The notes below the pieces were generated by a model, which made no database searches, was not told the origin of the DNA, and worked only from the letters and a program-made list of their open reading frames with translations. The position numbers and the translations under genes are program-made. A stretch of 64,000 nt of DNA from assembly GCA_015178975.1 (NCBI GenBank), contig WHVD01000037.1, positions 310,001 through 374,000 of the forward strand, in the 5' to 3' direction. This stretch comes from Hysterangium stoloniferum. Lineage: Eukaryota > Basidiomycota > Agaricomycetes > Hysterangiales > Hysterangiaceae. Positions 33,527 through 44,526 of this stretch are shown here, one piece after another; position 1 is the stretch's first letter, and every line of letters begins with the position of its first letter.

Positions 33527-34333
33527 TTAGGATCTTCACCCTTTCAGGCCCTCACAACTTGGTCTTACCTTGATAACCTTTCTGGGACCCCAACATCAGT
33601 GTCTCAGGATCCAGAGCCACCACCTTGGGACCCTGACACTTAGTTTATGTTGTTATCCCTGTCTTACAGCCTCTGCAGCTTGTTTGTGCCCTTGTAACCC
33701 TCTGGCACACCAACATCAGAGCTCCCAGAACATGGTACCACTGCCTTGGCATCCTGAAACCTGCTTCATTGTAGAATACCCCTTTATGCATTCTGTTCCA
33801 TCTCCATTCCAATGCTCTCCCTTCATCTGTTCTATGTGTAAACATTATTTGCCACCTCACACCTTTTCAGGATACTTTCCTATATTGTATTTAGTCTTGT
33901 TTGGATCCCCATTCCTCCTCCTACTTCTTTTTGACCCATCACTACTTCTGCTTCCTTAATTGGACCTCCAATCATCCATTACACTTAGTATAAAGTCTTT
34001 CTCATGTATGCTACAGTTCTTTAGTTTGAAACTCAACCTAGATTACCCCCTCTTGTTTAAGTCCTCTTACATTCCTCTTAATATTCTTCACTCTACAACT
34101 CTTAGTATTTTTGGCCCTCCAGTCAATTGAGAAGTGTTGTATTTAGTCTTTATTGTACTATCTGCTCTGTTTGAAATACCAGAGCACCTTAACAGTTCAT
34201 GTGAGGGTGCAACACATACATTGAAGCCAAGCTCCACTTTGCCATATAGAATCGGACCTCCTGATTAGTACAATTTGCCATTTTTGGACTTCTGAAATCA
34301 TCCCCTTTTGCCCCCCTTGCTTAGATCTTAACA
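33527..34333 (+). mobile_element. Solo LTR, family F, in KDZ
   Basis: 807 bp, TGTTAGGATCTTC ... GATCTTAACA. Flanks are ATATG and AGGTG, so the target duplication is decayed or lost. It splits the KDZ cysteine-cluster region. Confidence 0.75.
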
Positions 34334-34405
34334 AGGTGCCAGAATTACAGATCTTACAGGAAAATTCACAGAATCCATTCATGAAGTGGGTTCCTTCCCA
34401 CCAAC

Positions 34406-35255
34406 TGTCACAACTGTCACAAGTCACAACATTGTCACAAATATTCAAAGGTGATCTGTCACAACCGTCACATGTCATGTATTGTCACAAACATTCAAAG
34501 GTAACTTTCGACAACTCTTCGACCTATCGAATTCAACTCGACAAAACTGAACATTATTCGACACCATCGAATCTCTTTCAACATGTCTCATTTCGACGTC
34601 ATATATGATTTCATAATTAGTTCATAACATAGTCATAACAATACGACGAAAAGCATAAAAGGGCTACGAAAGAAGCGAGGGAAGTCAGTCAAAATATCTG
34701 TATATTAGTGATATTAGTAATCTACTTGTCGTAACTTCTTCGACAAATACTTCTGTGAGTTCTCGCGACTGGTAATAGCCTCTTACTTCATTGACAGGGC
34801 GAATATATACTTCGTCGAACGAGGCTTTCGAGTTCGGTTGATAGAATATTATTCGACTTTATCGAAGAATAATCGATTCGTGACATGATCTTTGACAACC
34901 TTTCAACTCGACAAACCTGAACATTATTCAACAACATTGAATCTCTTTCGACATGTCTCATTTTGACGTCACAAATGATTTCATTATTAGATCATAATAT
35001 AGTCATAATGATATGAAAAAAAGCATAAAAGGGCCACGAAAGGAATGAGGGAAGTCAGTCAAAATATCTGTAAAATAGTCATATTAATAATCTAACTTGT
35101 CATAACTTCTTCGACAACACTTCCATGAGTCCCCGTGACTGGTAATAGCCTCTTACTTCATCGACAGGGCGAATATATACTTTGTCGAACGAGGCTTTTG
35201 AGTTCAATCAATAGAATATTATTCGACTTTATTGAAGAATAATTGATTCATGACA
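34406..35255 (+). mobile_element. Older family-C-type solo LTR, itself interrupted
   Basis: TGTCACAACTGTC ... ATTCATGACA with CCAAC on both sides. Its body is split after 34456 by a younger family-C LTR (34457-34885). It is visibly more diverged from the gypsy LTRs than the inserted copy, which gives a relative age. Confidence 0.88.
34457..34885 (+). mobile_element. Solo LTR, family C, nested in an older relative
   Basis: Exactly 429 bp, the same length as the LTRs of the gypsy element, TGTCACAACCG ... TTCGTGACA, flanked by TGATC on both sides. Confidence 0.93.
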
Positions 35256-36465
35256 CCAACTGGTAACAGTGAGGAAAATATAACTATTTGCCAAGTCCCT
35301 GGATTTGTAAAAAATCCCATCTCACACTTGCCAATTCCAGTCCCTCAATGGGCAAGGCTTCCTTCTGATGAACTTGTTTATGAAACTCAACCCAGTGAAC
35401 TGCCTGCATCTTATTTTCCACTTGATAATACAGCTAGATGCCATTGTGGAGCATTTTTTACAGATCAAACTCTTCCTACTTTCAAGAAGAACTTTATATC
35501 ATATTTGGCTTATGATGTGGGTATGAATGGACCATTCAAGGATCAAAATGCATTTCTTGCAAATACAGCTGAAGGCTTTATGGCTCTGACCTAGGCTCCA
35601 TGGGAATATTCAATTGGAACAATTAATTTGGATTTACACATGAATTGTTAAACCAGTACACAAATGTCTTCACAACATGTGAAAATCCCTTTGTTGCCTT
35701 TGTCATAAATACATGCAGAAGCTCCAACTCCCCAGTCTCATTCTGTTCTGATGAGACTTTCACAAGGGTCTGGTTTGCATTTACAGATCTTCAGGTGCTG
35801 GCTTCAGGAATGAAATGTCCTACATATCTGTGGGCCACATCCTCATGTTGTTATTGCTGATGGTGTTAGTATTGGTTATTCATCCAGCAAGACAATGTCA
35901 GGTCTTGCCTACCAACCATGGTATCAGAGAGAAATCTAATTATTTCAACTGTTTCTCTCAAAACAGGTGGTTCAAAGTCTACATTGGCATCATTGGCACT
36001 CTGAAAAGTTGTTCAGAACATAGTATTATTCAAATATCCACCACAATACCTCAACATGACTGCTGAGCAATGCAAGATGGTTCCTCCACTCACAGAATTC
36101 CTGGAACTCTATTTAACATTATCAGATAATAAAATCCTAGTTCTCACATGAGAACTACTCAAACAAGTAAGTCACTAAATATTTATTTGATACTGTGACA
36201 ATGTTGTTAATCATGATGTCATCAGATTGCTGCTGATGACATTGTTTTACAATTGGTCCCTTTATCTTCAATTTCACTTCTCACGGAGTTCAAGGACAAG
36301 AGATTAGCCCTTGCACATTTACCTCTCTGGTGCCCTGCAATTGGAAATGTGATTCATGCATTTCAGGGTGGACCCTATCCTGAGGCACTCTGTAATCTCA
36401 TTGGATGGTTAGAATCATGGAGTCTTGAAGTTTACAACAATCTTTCAAGTCATGAAGTCCCTCCT

Positions 36466-36592
36466 CCCAATATTAATTTAGAAAACATAGACTGGTGAAT
36501 CACAGGTAGCTGCTATGGAAAGCCTCCCTCCTCCCAATATTAATTTAGAAAACATAGACTGGTGAATCACAGGTAGCTGCTATGGAAAGCCT
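36466..36592. repeat. Tandem duplication of about 63 bp in KDZ
   Basis: CCTCCTCCCAATATTAATTT and the following 43 bases occur twice in direct succession with virtually no differences. Confidence 0.85.
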
Positions 36593-36609
36593 CCAGTCTG
36601 AATTCATCC

Positions 36610-37240
36610 TGTGAAGAGTGGTAGAAGTTCTAACCATTCTATATACGAAGAATATCGACAGTTGAAGTACGATACCACTATGTATTGACTGTCTAAGTCT
36701 AATACGGACCGAACACATATTGACTATGTAGTTCAATACGGTAGAGAGAAATAGCTATCTAAAGTAAGGTAGATAGCTAGAACGAATAAGCAGAATCGAC
36801 TGGTTAAGTGCGATTCTGGATAACTGCTCAAATGCAAGTAGAGTAGTTAGAGAGTCGAATAATAGAGTAGCATGGATGTAGTCCACGCGAGTTGAGATAG
36901 GGATTGAGTTTCGACTGATACAGTTCGAAACTCAGTTTGAATGAGTAGCTAAAGCCCGTCTGTGACGGTCGAGACGATACACCAATCACAACTTACAGGA
37001 CACTAACGGGTGTCTGGGTAAGTCGTGGTTGCGGTGTAAAAAGTGTCTGAGTTCTAAACTACCAGCACTAGAATACATAAGTCTGGCGTGTGTGCGCCCA
37101 CAAGAGTCGATGTACCGCATACATAGGTCGTCGAACTAATTATAGGTATAATGAAAGAGAGAAAATAGAAATAATAAAGGAAATATAGTAAGAGCACATC
37201 CGACTATATTTCCTGAGTGTATTTCGCCATACCTCTCACA
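36610..37240. mobile_element. Solo LTR, family B, in KDZ
   Basis: 631 bp, TGTGAAGAG ... CTCTCACA, flanked by CATCC on both sides. Confidence 0.92.
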
Positions 37241-37245
37241 CATCC

Positions 37246-37722
37246 TGACATGAATCAAATTTCCTTCGATTAAGTCAAATAATAATCATAATTTATTCTA
37301 CTAAACCAAATATAGAAGCCTCATTTGATGAAGTATAGATTCACCCTGTCAATGAAGTGAGAGGCTAATACCAGTCGTGAAGGCTCACAGATATTAATGT
37401 CGAAGAGATTCAACAATCACAAAAGATAAGATTGAGAGGTAGATTAATAATACAGATAACTAATATACAATGGAGAGATTTTCTGACTGACTTCCTTCAT
37501 TCCTATCATTGCCCTTATATATTATATATCATTTACCTATGAGGATAATATGATATCAAAGTGAAATCATCAATGATGTCAAACTGAGACAAGTCAAAGA
37601 TATTTGAGATTGTCAAAGAATAGTTGAGTTGGAAGTTGAGTTGGAAATCGAGTCAGAAATCAAGTTGGAAAGTCAAAGGAATGTTGAAGGAATGTCAAAG
37701 AAAGTTAAATTGAAATTTGAGC
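37246..37722 (-). mobile_element. Diverged family-C-type LTR
   Basis: Begins TGACATGAATCAAATTTCC directly after the duplication of the neighbouring B element and fades near GAGCTTGTATG at about 37722. Related to the copy at 54865-55359. The end is degenerate and no duplication was found. Confidence 0.65.
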
Positions 37723-38083
37723 TTGTATGTATGTTCAATGTGGAAAGTATTACAATAAATATAAAAAGGCACACCTGACTGGTGGTATAATGGTCCTCTG
37801 GTGCCATCATTTGATTTGTCTTGGATTCCACATTATTCCCACAGCTGAGGGCCAAAATGATGTCTTCTCTGCAATATATGTACATATTGTACAGCACACT
37901 AGCCTATTGCTCCCAAGATTATTGTCTATGATTTTGCTTTCCAACTGGCTTCCTACTGCCTTATTTGTAAACCATCCTTTTTTTGGCAACATATGGTTTG
38001 TAGTTGACAAATTTCACACTGCTGGTCACACAAAATGTGGCAAAGCAAGTGCTGCCAGCTTTGTTATGCAATATGATCCCCTC

Positions 38084-38808
38084 TGTTACAACCGTGTCGC
38101 AACCCTATCGGTCCCGAGGTTATCGCCACTTATCAACATTTTCAAGTCACCACTTTGGAAACCATCAGCCCCCGAAGCTGACATATGTTTTCGCGATGAT
38201 CAAATTCCGTTTACACCCACATCAAAATAACTTGTATTGTCTGGTTAAACTTTTGATACGTCCCTTTTATTATGTCGATCCGTTCAATCCTATATTTCAC
38301 ATATATCTATCTATATTTGTAGTCCTTGAACTATTTCCTTTTATCGTAATTCCGCTCTCAGTTATCATTGGCCTCCGAACTAATCATAAACTTCCCGTTC
38401 CTAGTCAAGCTTATTGTTAATACCATTTTCTGCCCTTCTCCCCGTTAGGATTTCCTAGACACCTGTTACTTGTATATGAACCCGCTGTAGTTGTAGTTAC
38501 TAGGCAATCAGAATATCGACTCAGAATACCCTCATACGTCTGTAACAGTCTCAAACTAAGAATCCCCCCATCCGCCTTTGCGTGCGCTCACCCACTCCCG
38601 GCCCCGACCCCTTGGCCCGACACTCGACTTGTCCTTCGGTCCTGATCGGTATCTTGCCGAAAGGAACTCTTTAGGATTAGTCTTTGCCCATCCGAAATCT
38701 AAGGACACCCTATGGATATTTGCGAGGGCGCAGCACATAAGCTGAAGCCAAGTCCTTCTGATCAGTTCCTGTCGGCCACCGACATTAGTCAGTTTTCAGT
38801 TCTTAACA
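38084..38808 (+). mobile_element. Solo LTR, family D, in the KDZ core
   Basis: 725 bp, TGTTACAACCGTG ... TTCTTAACA, flanked by CCCTC on both sides. Confidence 0.92.
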
Positions 38809-39060
38809 CCCTCCTGCAATCAGTTAATACAAGTGCAACTGAAATTGGTAATTCAGGAGCAGCTAAGATTCACAAGAGTGTCAGCTATATGACACAGCAC
38901 CATGCTATCCAATATGTCAAGGTATACATGGAGGTAATGAATAGATGTCAAACTTTTTGGAAAATGTAAAACAAAAGTAGAAATTTATGGATTTATATAA
39001 CATTTTTTGAAATAGATGCACATAATTCCTTGTTAGGGAAACACTAACAAGGCTATCAAA

Positions 39061-39662
39061 CACAAGACAAAACACAGAAATATGAAGGGAAGAGGGGACA
39101 GCTCAATGACAGAGGAGATCACACTTGTTTTTAGTGGGATTCCTAAGAGATTGAAACTAAAGACTAGCTATGTACATACATGCCTACTATTTATACTATT
39201 TATTTAATATTTAATATTTATGAAAAACCTGAGAAGAATATTAAAACGGCATGTATGCACCCTACATTGCATAGCCACACCTTCAGTGTTTATGTAAGCC
39301 TGCCCGGCACTGTGTAGGTCTGCACAGTGCCCCAGCACTTGCATAGGCTCCGACTACAGTTGCAGTGCCGGCGCACAAGGAGGCCTCCATGGGCATGGGC
39401 GGCAGTGTTGGCCTTGAGTCAGTTGCTATTATCTGACCGTGCCGATGCTATGTCACGTCGCTATATCACTTGTGGGGCCGTATTCAGGACGTAAGCGATG
39501 TCGTTGTTATGTCAGTACCATCGCTTGACCGTGCCACTGTGCAGAATGTGCAAATTGTAACTACACTATGTGCCCATGCATCACGATGGCACTATTACTT
39601 TCAATGGCAGTGGCAGCGGCCTTGGGTTGGTGCTGATGTGAGGACACCATATTGCCACTGTG
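39061..39662. other. No gene seen; GC-rich repeat debris
   Basis: 39061-39240 is AT-rich without a coding signal. 39290-39640 has short GC-rich words (GCCTGCCCGGCACTGTG) resembling the region at 47590-47700. Probably eroded repeat material. Confidence 0.4.
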
Positions 39663-40096
39663 TGTTATGTATTTTTAGGTTTTTCCAATTTTTAACCAAT
39701 CTCCCCTAAACAAATTGATAAAAACACATTTAAATGTACTTATATTGCGACGAAATTATTGTACAATAGTCTCTTGAAATTAACCGGATTTTTACAATTT
39801 ATTTCATATTTTTATCATTTATTTTGGGAGAGCTATCAAATTTCTACTGTTTATTCTTTTTTATCTAAATATCTTCTAAGTCGGCCATCTGGCGCTTATT
39901 GCACAATGCACGGGAAAATTTGTCACAACAGGTGACATTTGTCACAACAGGTGACATTTGTCACAACAGGTGACATTTGTCACAACAGGTGACATTTGTC
40001 ACAACAGGTGACATTTGTCACAACAGGTGACATTTGTCACAACAGGTGACATTTGTCACAACAGGTGACATTTGTCACAACAAGTGACCAGTGAGA
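39663..40096. mobile_element. Truncated LTR, family H, inverted
   Basis: TGTTATGTATTTTTAGG and the next 430 bp are the reverse complement of the last 430 bp of the LTR at 29962-31519. It stops abruptly against a family-A fragment at 40097. Confidence 0.75.
39912..40082. repeat. Nine-copy 19-bp tandem repeat with internal dyad
   Basis: CATTTGTCACAACAGGTGA is repeated about nine times head to tail. Each unit holds TGTCAC-AACAG-GTGACA, a six-base inverted repeat. The related LTRs at 31140-31260 and 52080-52170 have only a few degenerate copies, so the array expanded in this copy. Confidence 0.9.
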
Positions 40097-40457
40097 TGTT
40101 GTACATACAATCCAGTCAGAAAATTAGCTTAGATTCCCCCCAGTAATCTAATAATATTTTCCGCTCTAAAACCTTACTCGATTCACATCGCTCGCACTAG
40201 TCAGAGCCCACGGGCTCCGGCACATCTATCTCTCTCAACCAACTCGACTCACGACCCACGACCTCCGACTTACGACCCACGACCCGACTTACGACCTACG
40301 ACCCACAAACCCCACCCAGACTCCCCGGGATCCCCGTCCGTCCGTTTGAAATTGGACAACACGATCTAGCGAGGGCGCAGCCTATAAGCTGAAGCCAAGT
40401 CCTACCAGATATCCCACGGGTTTCTCCGGAAACCTGGCCTGTGTGTGTATCCTAACA
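40097..40457 (+). mobile_element. Truncated LTR, family A
   Basis: About 360 bp ending in GTGTGTGTATCCTAACA, matching the terminal part of the family-A LTRs at 16278 and 57229 in the opposite orientation. The other half is missing. Confidence 0.75.
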
Positions 40458-40786
40458 GTTCATCAATATTTTGTAACCCACGACTTTCTTACCCATAAGT
40501 GTAACCTGCAGAAGTCATTATTCACAGAGTATCAATGTCTTGTAGCAATGGACCTACCATTTGCATAACACCTACAATCTGATCATTGAAAGGCTGTGGG
40601 ATTCTAGCCACTGCCCACTACTGGAGCAGGGTCAACCTTAGCAGCAATAAGATTAGAGGCAGAATGAGCAATGGCACCCCTATTGGAATGATCAGCAAGA
40701 TTAAGTGCTTGCAGTTGGGTGGACTGACATACATACATTGTGATGAAAATGACCAGGAAATTCAACCAGATCACAAAGTGGGCCAG
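40458..40786. other. Unassigned
   Basis: A 68-codon plus-strand frame (40586-40792) runs into the family-D LTR. I do not recognise it; it may be a last piece of an older transposon. Sequence with the same flavour continues after the LTR, from 41514. Confidence 0.3.
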
Positions 40787-41508
40787 TGTTAAGAACTGAA
40801 AACTGACTAATGTCGGTGGCCGACAGGGACCGATCGGAAGGACTTGGCTTCAGCTTATGTGCTGCGCCCTCGCAAATATCTGTAGGGTGTCCTTAAATTT
40901 CGGGCGGGCAAAGACTAATCCTAATGAGTACCTTTCGGCGTGATACCGATCGGAATCGAAGGACAAGTCGAGCATCGGGCCAAGGGGTCGGGGCCGGGAG
41001 TGGGCGAGCGCACGCGAAGGCGGATGGGGGGATTCTTAGTATGAGACTGATACAGGTGTATGAGGGTATTCTGAGTCGATATTCTGATTGCCTAGTGACT
41101 ACAACAACAGCGGGTTCATATACAAGTAACAGGCGTCTGGAAAATACTAATGGGGAGAAGGGCGGAACACGGTATTAACAATAAGCTTGACTAGGAACGG
41201 GAAGTTTATGATTAGTTCGGAGGCCAATGATAACCGAGAGTGGGATTACGATAAAAGGAAATAGTTCAAGGACTACAAATATAGATAGACATATGCGAAA
41301 CATAAGATTGAACAGATCAACATAATAAAGGGGATGTATCAAAGTTTGACCAGACAATACGAGTTATTTTGACGTGGGCGTAAACGGAGTTTGATCTTCG
41401 CGAAAACATTCGTCAGCTTCGGGGCCGATGGTTTCCGAGATGGTGACTTGAAACATTGACAAGTGGTGATAACCTCGGGACCGATAGGGTTGCGACACAG
41501 TTGTAACA
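40787..41508 (-). mobile_element. Solo LTR, family D
   Basis: 722 bp, TGTTAAGAACTG ... GTTGTAACA, flanked by GCCAG on both sides; inverted relative to the other three D copies. Confidence 0.92.
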
Positions 41509-41513
41509 GCCAG

Positions 41514-42054
41514 ATCTAGTGAAGTGTCATCATGCAATTATTCTGGTATAAGTAAGAAGATCTTACTGCTGAAGTTTTGAAGAGACCTTATTCGACTGAT
41601 GATCATACCTGCCAACATCCAAATCAAGGCAAGCACTGAGAAGCATACCTGGGTTGTTGTTTGGAAAGTGATAATTTGAATAATATATAGAATCGTACCT
41701 TGCCCTTGAAGATTTGGGACAGACCCTGTGTGTTTCTAAATGAATAAACTTTAATATGAGAAAACAAGAAAGTTAAAGGTAATATCAATTGCAACCTAAA
41801 TAAAAAGAACAGTCACAGATGCCGCAAGCATCCTGTGAGAGGAAGGAACAGAGACAAGGGAAAGATAGAGAGATGGTCACATCAATGTGACATTGAGGCA
41901 AGTGACCTATAATTGCTAAAGAACTTGGGAAAATAAAATTTGACTGATACAAGTAAAGCTCAAGTGTCTAAAAGTTATTTAAGTAATAAAAGATGGATTT
42001 TATTAGTCAAATTTTAACTCATCCTCGTCCCATTGCTGAGCTATGACAATGTGA
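41514..42054. other. No gene seen
   Basis: AT-rich sequence between the LTR and the 3' end of the next gene; part may be its 3' untranslated region. Confidence 0.4.
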
Positions 42055-43753
42055 TCAATTACCTGCCTTTGTCCTCCTGGTCATCCTGATGGCCTTAGCC
42101 CTCAGTTGAAGTTTCTCCTTCCCCACCTTCCTACTTGCAACCACCATTGCTTCCTCAGTGCTTGGGAAATTTTCTGCACATGGAACCCCTGACATGTGAG
42201 ACTCTGAACAATGAGCAAGGGGAGGGTCATCAATAATGCCAGGTGATGTCTCTAATGTTGGGGCACGATGGGGATGGGGTTCAGAGGGGATTGGTGGACT
42301 CACAGGGGGATTGATGCTAGGGAGAGGGGGTGTGCTGAATGGGTCTGCAATGGCCATTGACAAGGGCATGGGGTGTAAGCTTGCAGATTTGAGTTCGGCC
42401 AGAACTGTCTTCACAGAATTTTTCAGCTTTTGTAACATGAATATAGTACTTTTAGTGGCCACACTATAAAGCTCTTGGTTCCAGAAGCTAAATATGTTTT
42501 TGATAATACCGTTATCAACTAATAGGAATTCCAAATATGTTTGAAAATCCACCTCATAATCAATACATGTTGCTGAACCTTGGCATTGAAATTGGGGATC
42601 ATGTGAGAGGGCAAAACGGGCCTGTAAAACAAATAAAAATTATTAAATAATATGCACTTAAAAGAGCACCCCTTACACATATTCCAGTCATGGCAATAGC
42701 TCCTGGGGTGATTTCAGATATACCCCATCTACTCTCCTTGACCCCTCTAAGATGGTTTGGTTGGTCTAGTGAGCCCTGGCCATGCACAATTGACTTGTAA
42801 ACCTATATATAGCATTAACAAGTTGAAATTTGATATATCTAATATGAGTTACTCACCTGGATGAGGACTGGATTGAGGAATAGTTTGTAGATGTCAACTT
42901 TACCATGGTAATTATGGTAAGGAATTGGTGCAAATGGCTTGTAATATATTTCCCCATTGTCTGTCTGCACCCACCCAATAAGTTCACGGCAGTGGATTTC
43001 TCGCCAGTCATGTCTTGCAAAATCAGCAACATCAGATATGTTGAAAAGATGAGGGCCACAGATATGACAGACATGGGCAACAGCATCTGAATGGGCCTGG
43101 CTCATCCCTTCATTAAACTAGATAAAATTAATGAAAATAAATAAAATAAAAATAAAAAAGACTTACTTGAGTTTGGAAATATGAGTTTGTAATCCAACTG
43201 TGGTCACATTGCTAGTCAGGTGGGAGAATCTTCAACAAATCAAGGTAATCCCCTTGTTGTTTGCCCTCTACACTGTTGAATCTGTGTACCAGCTGATATT
43301 TTGGATCCACGGTAGTCTTGAAGAGTTCTTCAATATTTCCGATCCAAAGGACATACAATATTGTAAATTTTCCAGCAAGCTGGCAGATTCTGTCAGTAAG
43401 CTTGTCCCTGCCCTGGGTTGTGACACCATTGACAGGAACAGTGGTGGTAGCACTAGCATTGATGGTGGTGCTCTTGCTACAATTGTTCATGGAGATGGCA
43501 GCTACATGGATTGCTGCAGCTAGCTGCCTCTTCAATTCACTGACTTCACATTCAAGTTCATTGATTTGGGCCTGTTTACTTCTGTGGTCATAGGAAGAAA
43601 CCTAAAAATAAAAATTAGTGGATGAGAATAAATATGAGCAGTGATGAATAGGACTAGATACACTATTATCTGAATCTGAGAAGCCCAGCTGGGCTGTGAA
43701 ATCCCTACCTCATTGTGAGGAAGCTGGAAGAGTGGGATATTTGTTGAGGGCAT
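42055..43753 (-). CDS. Unknown six-exon gene in the transposon zone, 472 aa
   Basis: Inferred exons, leftward: 43753-43664, 43601-43272, 43211-43167, 43117-42857, 42802-42677 and 42621-42055. Every intron is phase 0 with GT-AG ends, and the 1,419-nt reading frame is complete from MPSTNIPLF to a TGA at 42055. The protein has a short coiled-coil-like segment (QINELECEVSELKRQL), a Ser/Thr stretch, a domain with VCHICGPHLF, HDWREIHCRELIGW, FLNPVLIQVYK and SEITPGAIAMTGICARFALS, and a Pro-rich then basic tail. The TPGAIA...RFALS pattern recalls a large uncharacterised fungal family (DUF6698-like), an uncertain memory. The 60-nt second intron (43271-43212) is inferred because its removal takes away the only in-frame stop; without it the gene would carry one TAG. 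Whether this is a host gene or transposon cargo is open. Confidence 0.6.
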
Positions 43754-44526
43754 TGGGGGGTTGACACACTGAAGGGGCAAGAATGCACTGGCACACAGTA
43801 AACTTGAGCAAGAAATGCTTTATTAAATTACTAAGCAATTGTACAGTAACATTACCAAAGCACCCATTACCTTCCTGCCTCCCAAACTAATAGACAAGAT
43901 GTGAAGAGTTTCTAGTTGATTGGTACCACTCCAATATTCCTGAGGAGATCACAAGTGAACTGACTCAAGGGTTGGCTTGTCTCGCTGAGTTATAGGTCAA
44001 TTGTTACCATTCATGTAATGTCTGAGATGGTCTGTTTCATACTGTAGATGTTTTACATTGCCATTTATTTATTATTTCCACTATAATACATATTATTTTC
44101 TGGTATATTCTGCATCCTACTGTGTCCATCTGAGCTCCACATACCCACCATTTCTTGCTCTGCCCTATTTTCACCCAGGAGGCTAAGTTATTATATTTTG
44201 GGTAGAAGTCCCATTAAGGTCTCATTTGCAGGGGGAATACACATAGATCCAGAGCCCACCTGTGCCCCACCCATGTCTAACATCTGTACTCGGCTGCTGC
44301 TGGTGACAGAGCATGATGATATGATGGTGAGGAGCAATACGGGGGTGACCCATGATGATAATGTGATCACCGCTATGTGAGGGGTGAGTGTGTGTATGCA
44401 GGACTGGAGCCAGAACCGAAACCCACCAGGTCAGTTTGCATGGGGGGAGATGACGTGGGGCACAATAAAGAGGATGAATGGTGTGGAGAGAAAGAGCGTG
44501 TTGAGGGGGGGGGGAAGAACCCTCGC
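43754..44526. other. No gene seen
   Basis: Contains the likely 5' region of the preceding gene and a G-run at 44503-44513. No coding frame or repeat of note. Confidence 0.4.

Larger units (their letters stand above)
31985..39060 (+). mobile_element. KDZ DNA transposon remnant split by nested LTRs
   Basis: Plus-strand pieces in order: 31985-32549 (start MDKKKQKKRTNK, 177 codons open), 33186-33526 (HVIVCLTCEGYWHC cysteine cluster), 34334-34405, 35256-36609 (CHCGAFF; then CGPHPHVVIADGVSIGYSS, typical of the Cys cluster before the KDZ core), 37726-38083 (core: GGIMVLWCHH, GQNDVFSAIYV, FVVDKFHTAGHTKC) and 38809-39000 (TSATEIGNSGAAKI, SYMTQHHAIQYV). Between them lie a B, an F, two C-type, a B with a C-type, and a D LTR. 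KDZ (Kyakuja-Dileera-Zisupton) elements are large cut-and-paste transposons common in Agaricomycetes. Stops and shifts are also present within pieces (for example after 35594, and in 35645-36066), so it is dead. Terminal repeats were not found. Confidence 0.85.

Noticed and set aside
39912-40082. CRISPR-like array of 19-bp repeats
   Set aside because: Units are contiguous, without spacers; it is a minisatellite.
31140-40096. Inverted sequences at 31140-31519 and 39663-40096 as terminal repeats of the KDZ element
   Set aside because: A third copy at 52076-52432 and LTR-like ends with a near-perfect target duplication at 29962-31519 show that they are family-H LTR copies.
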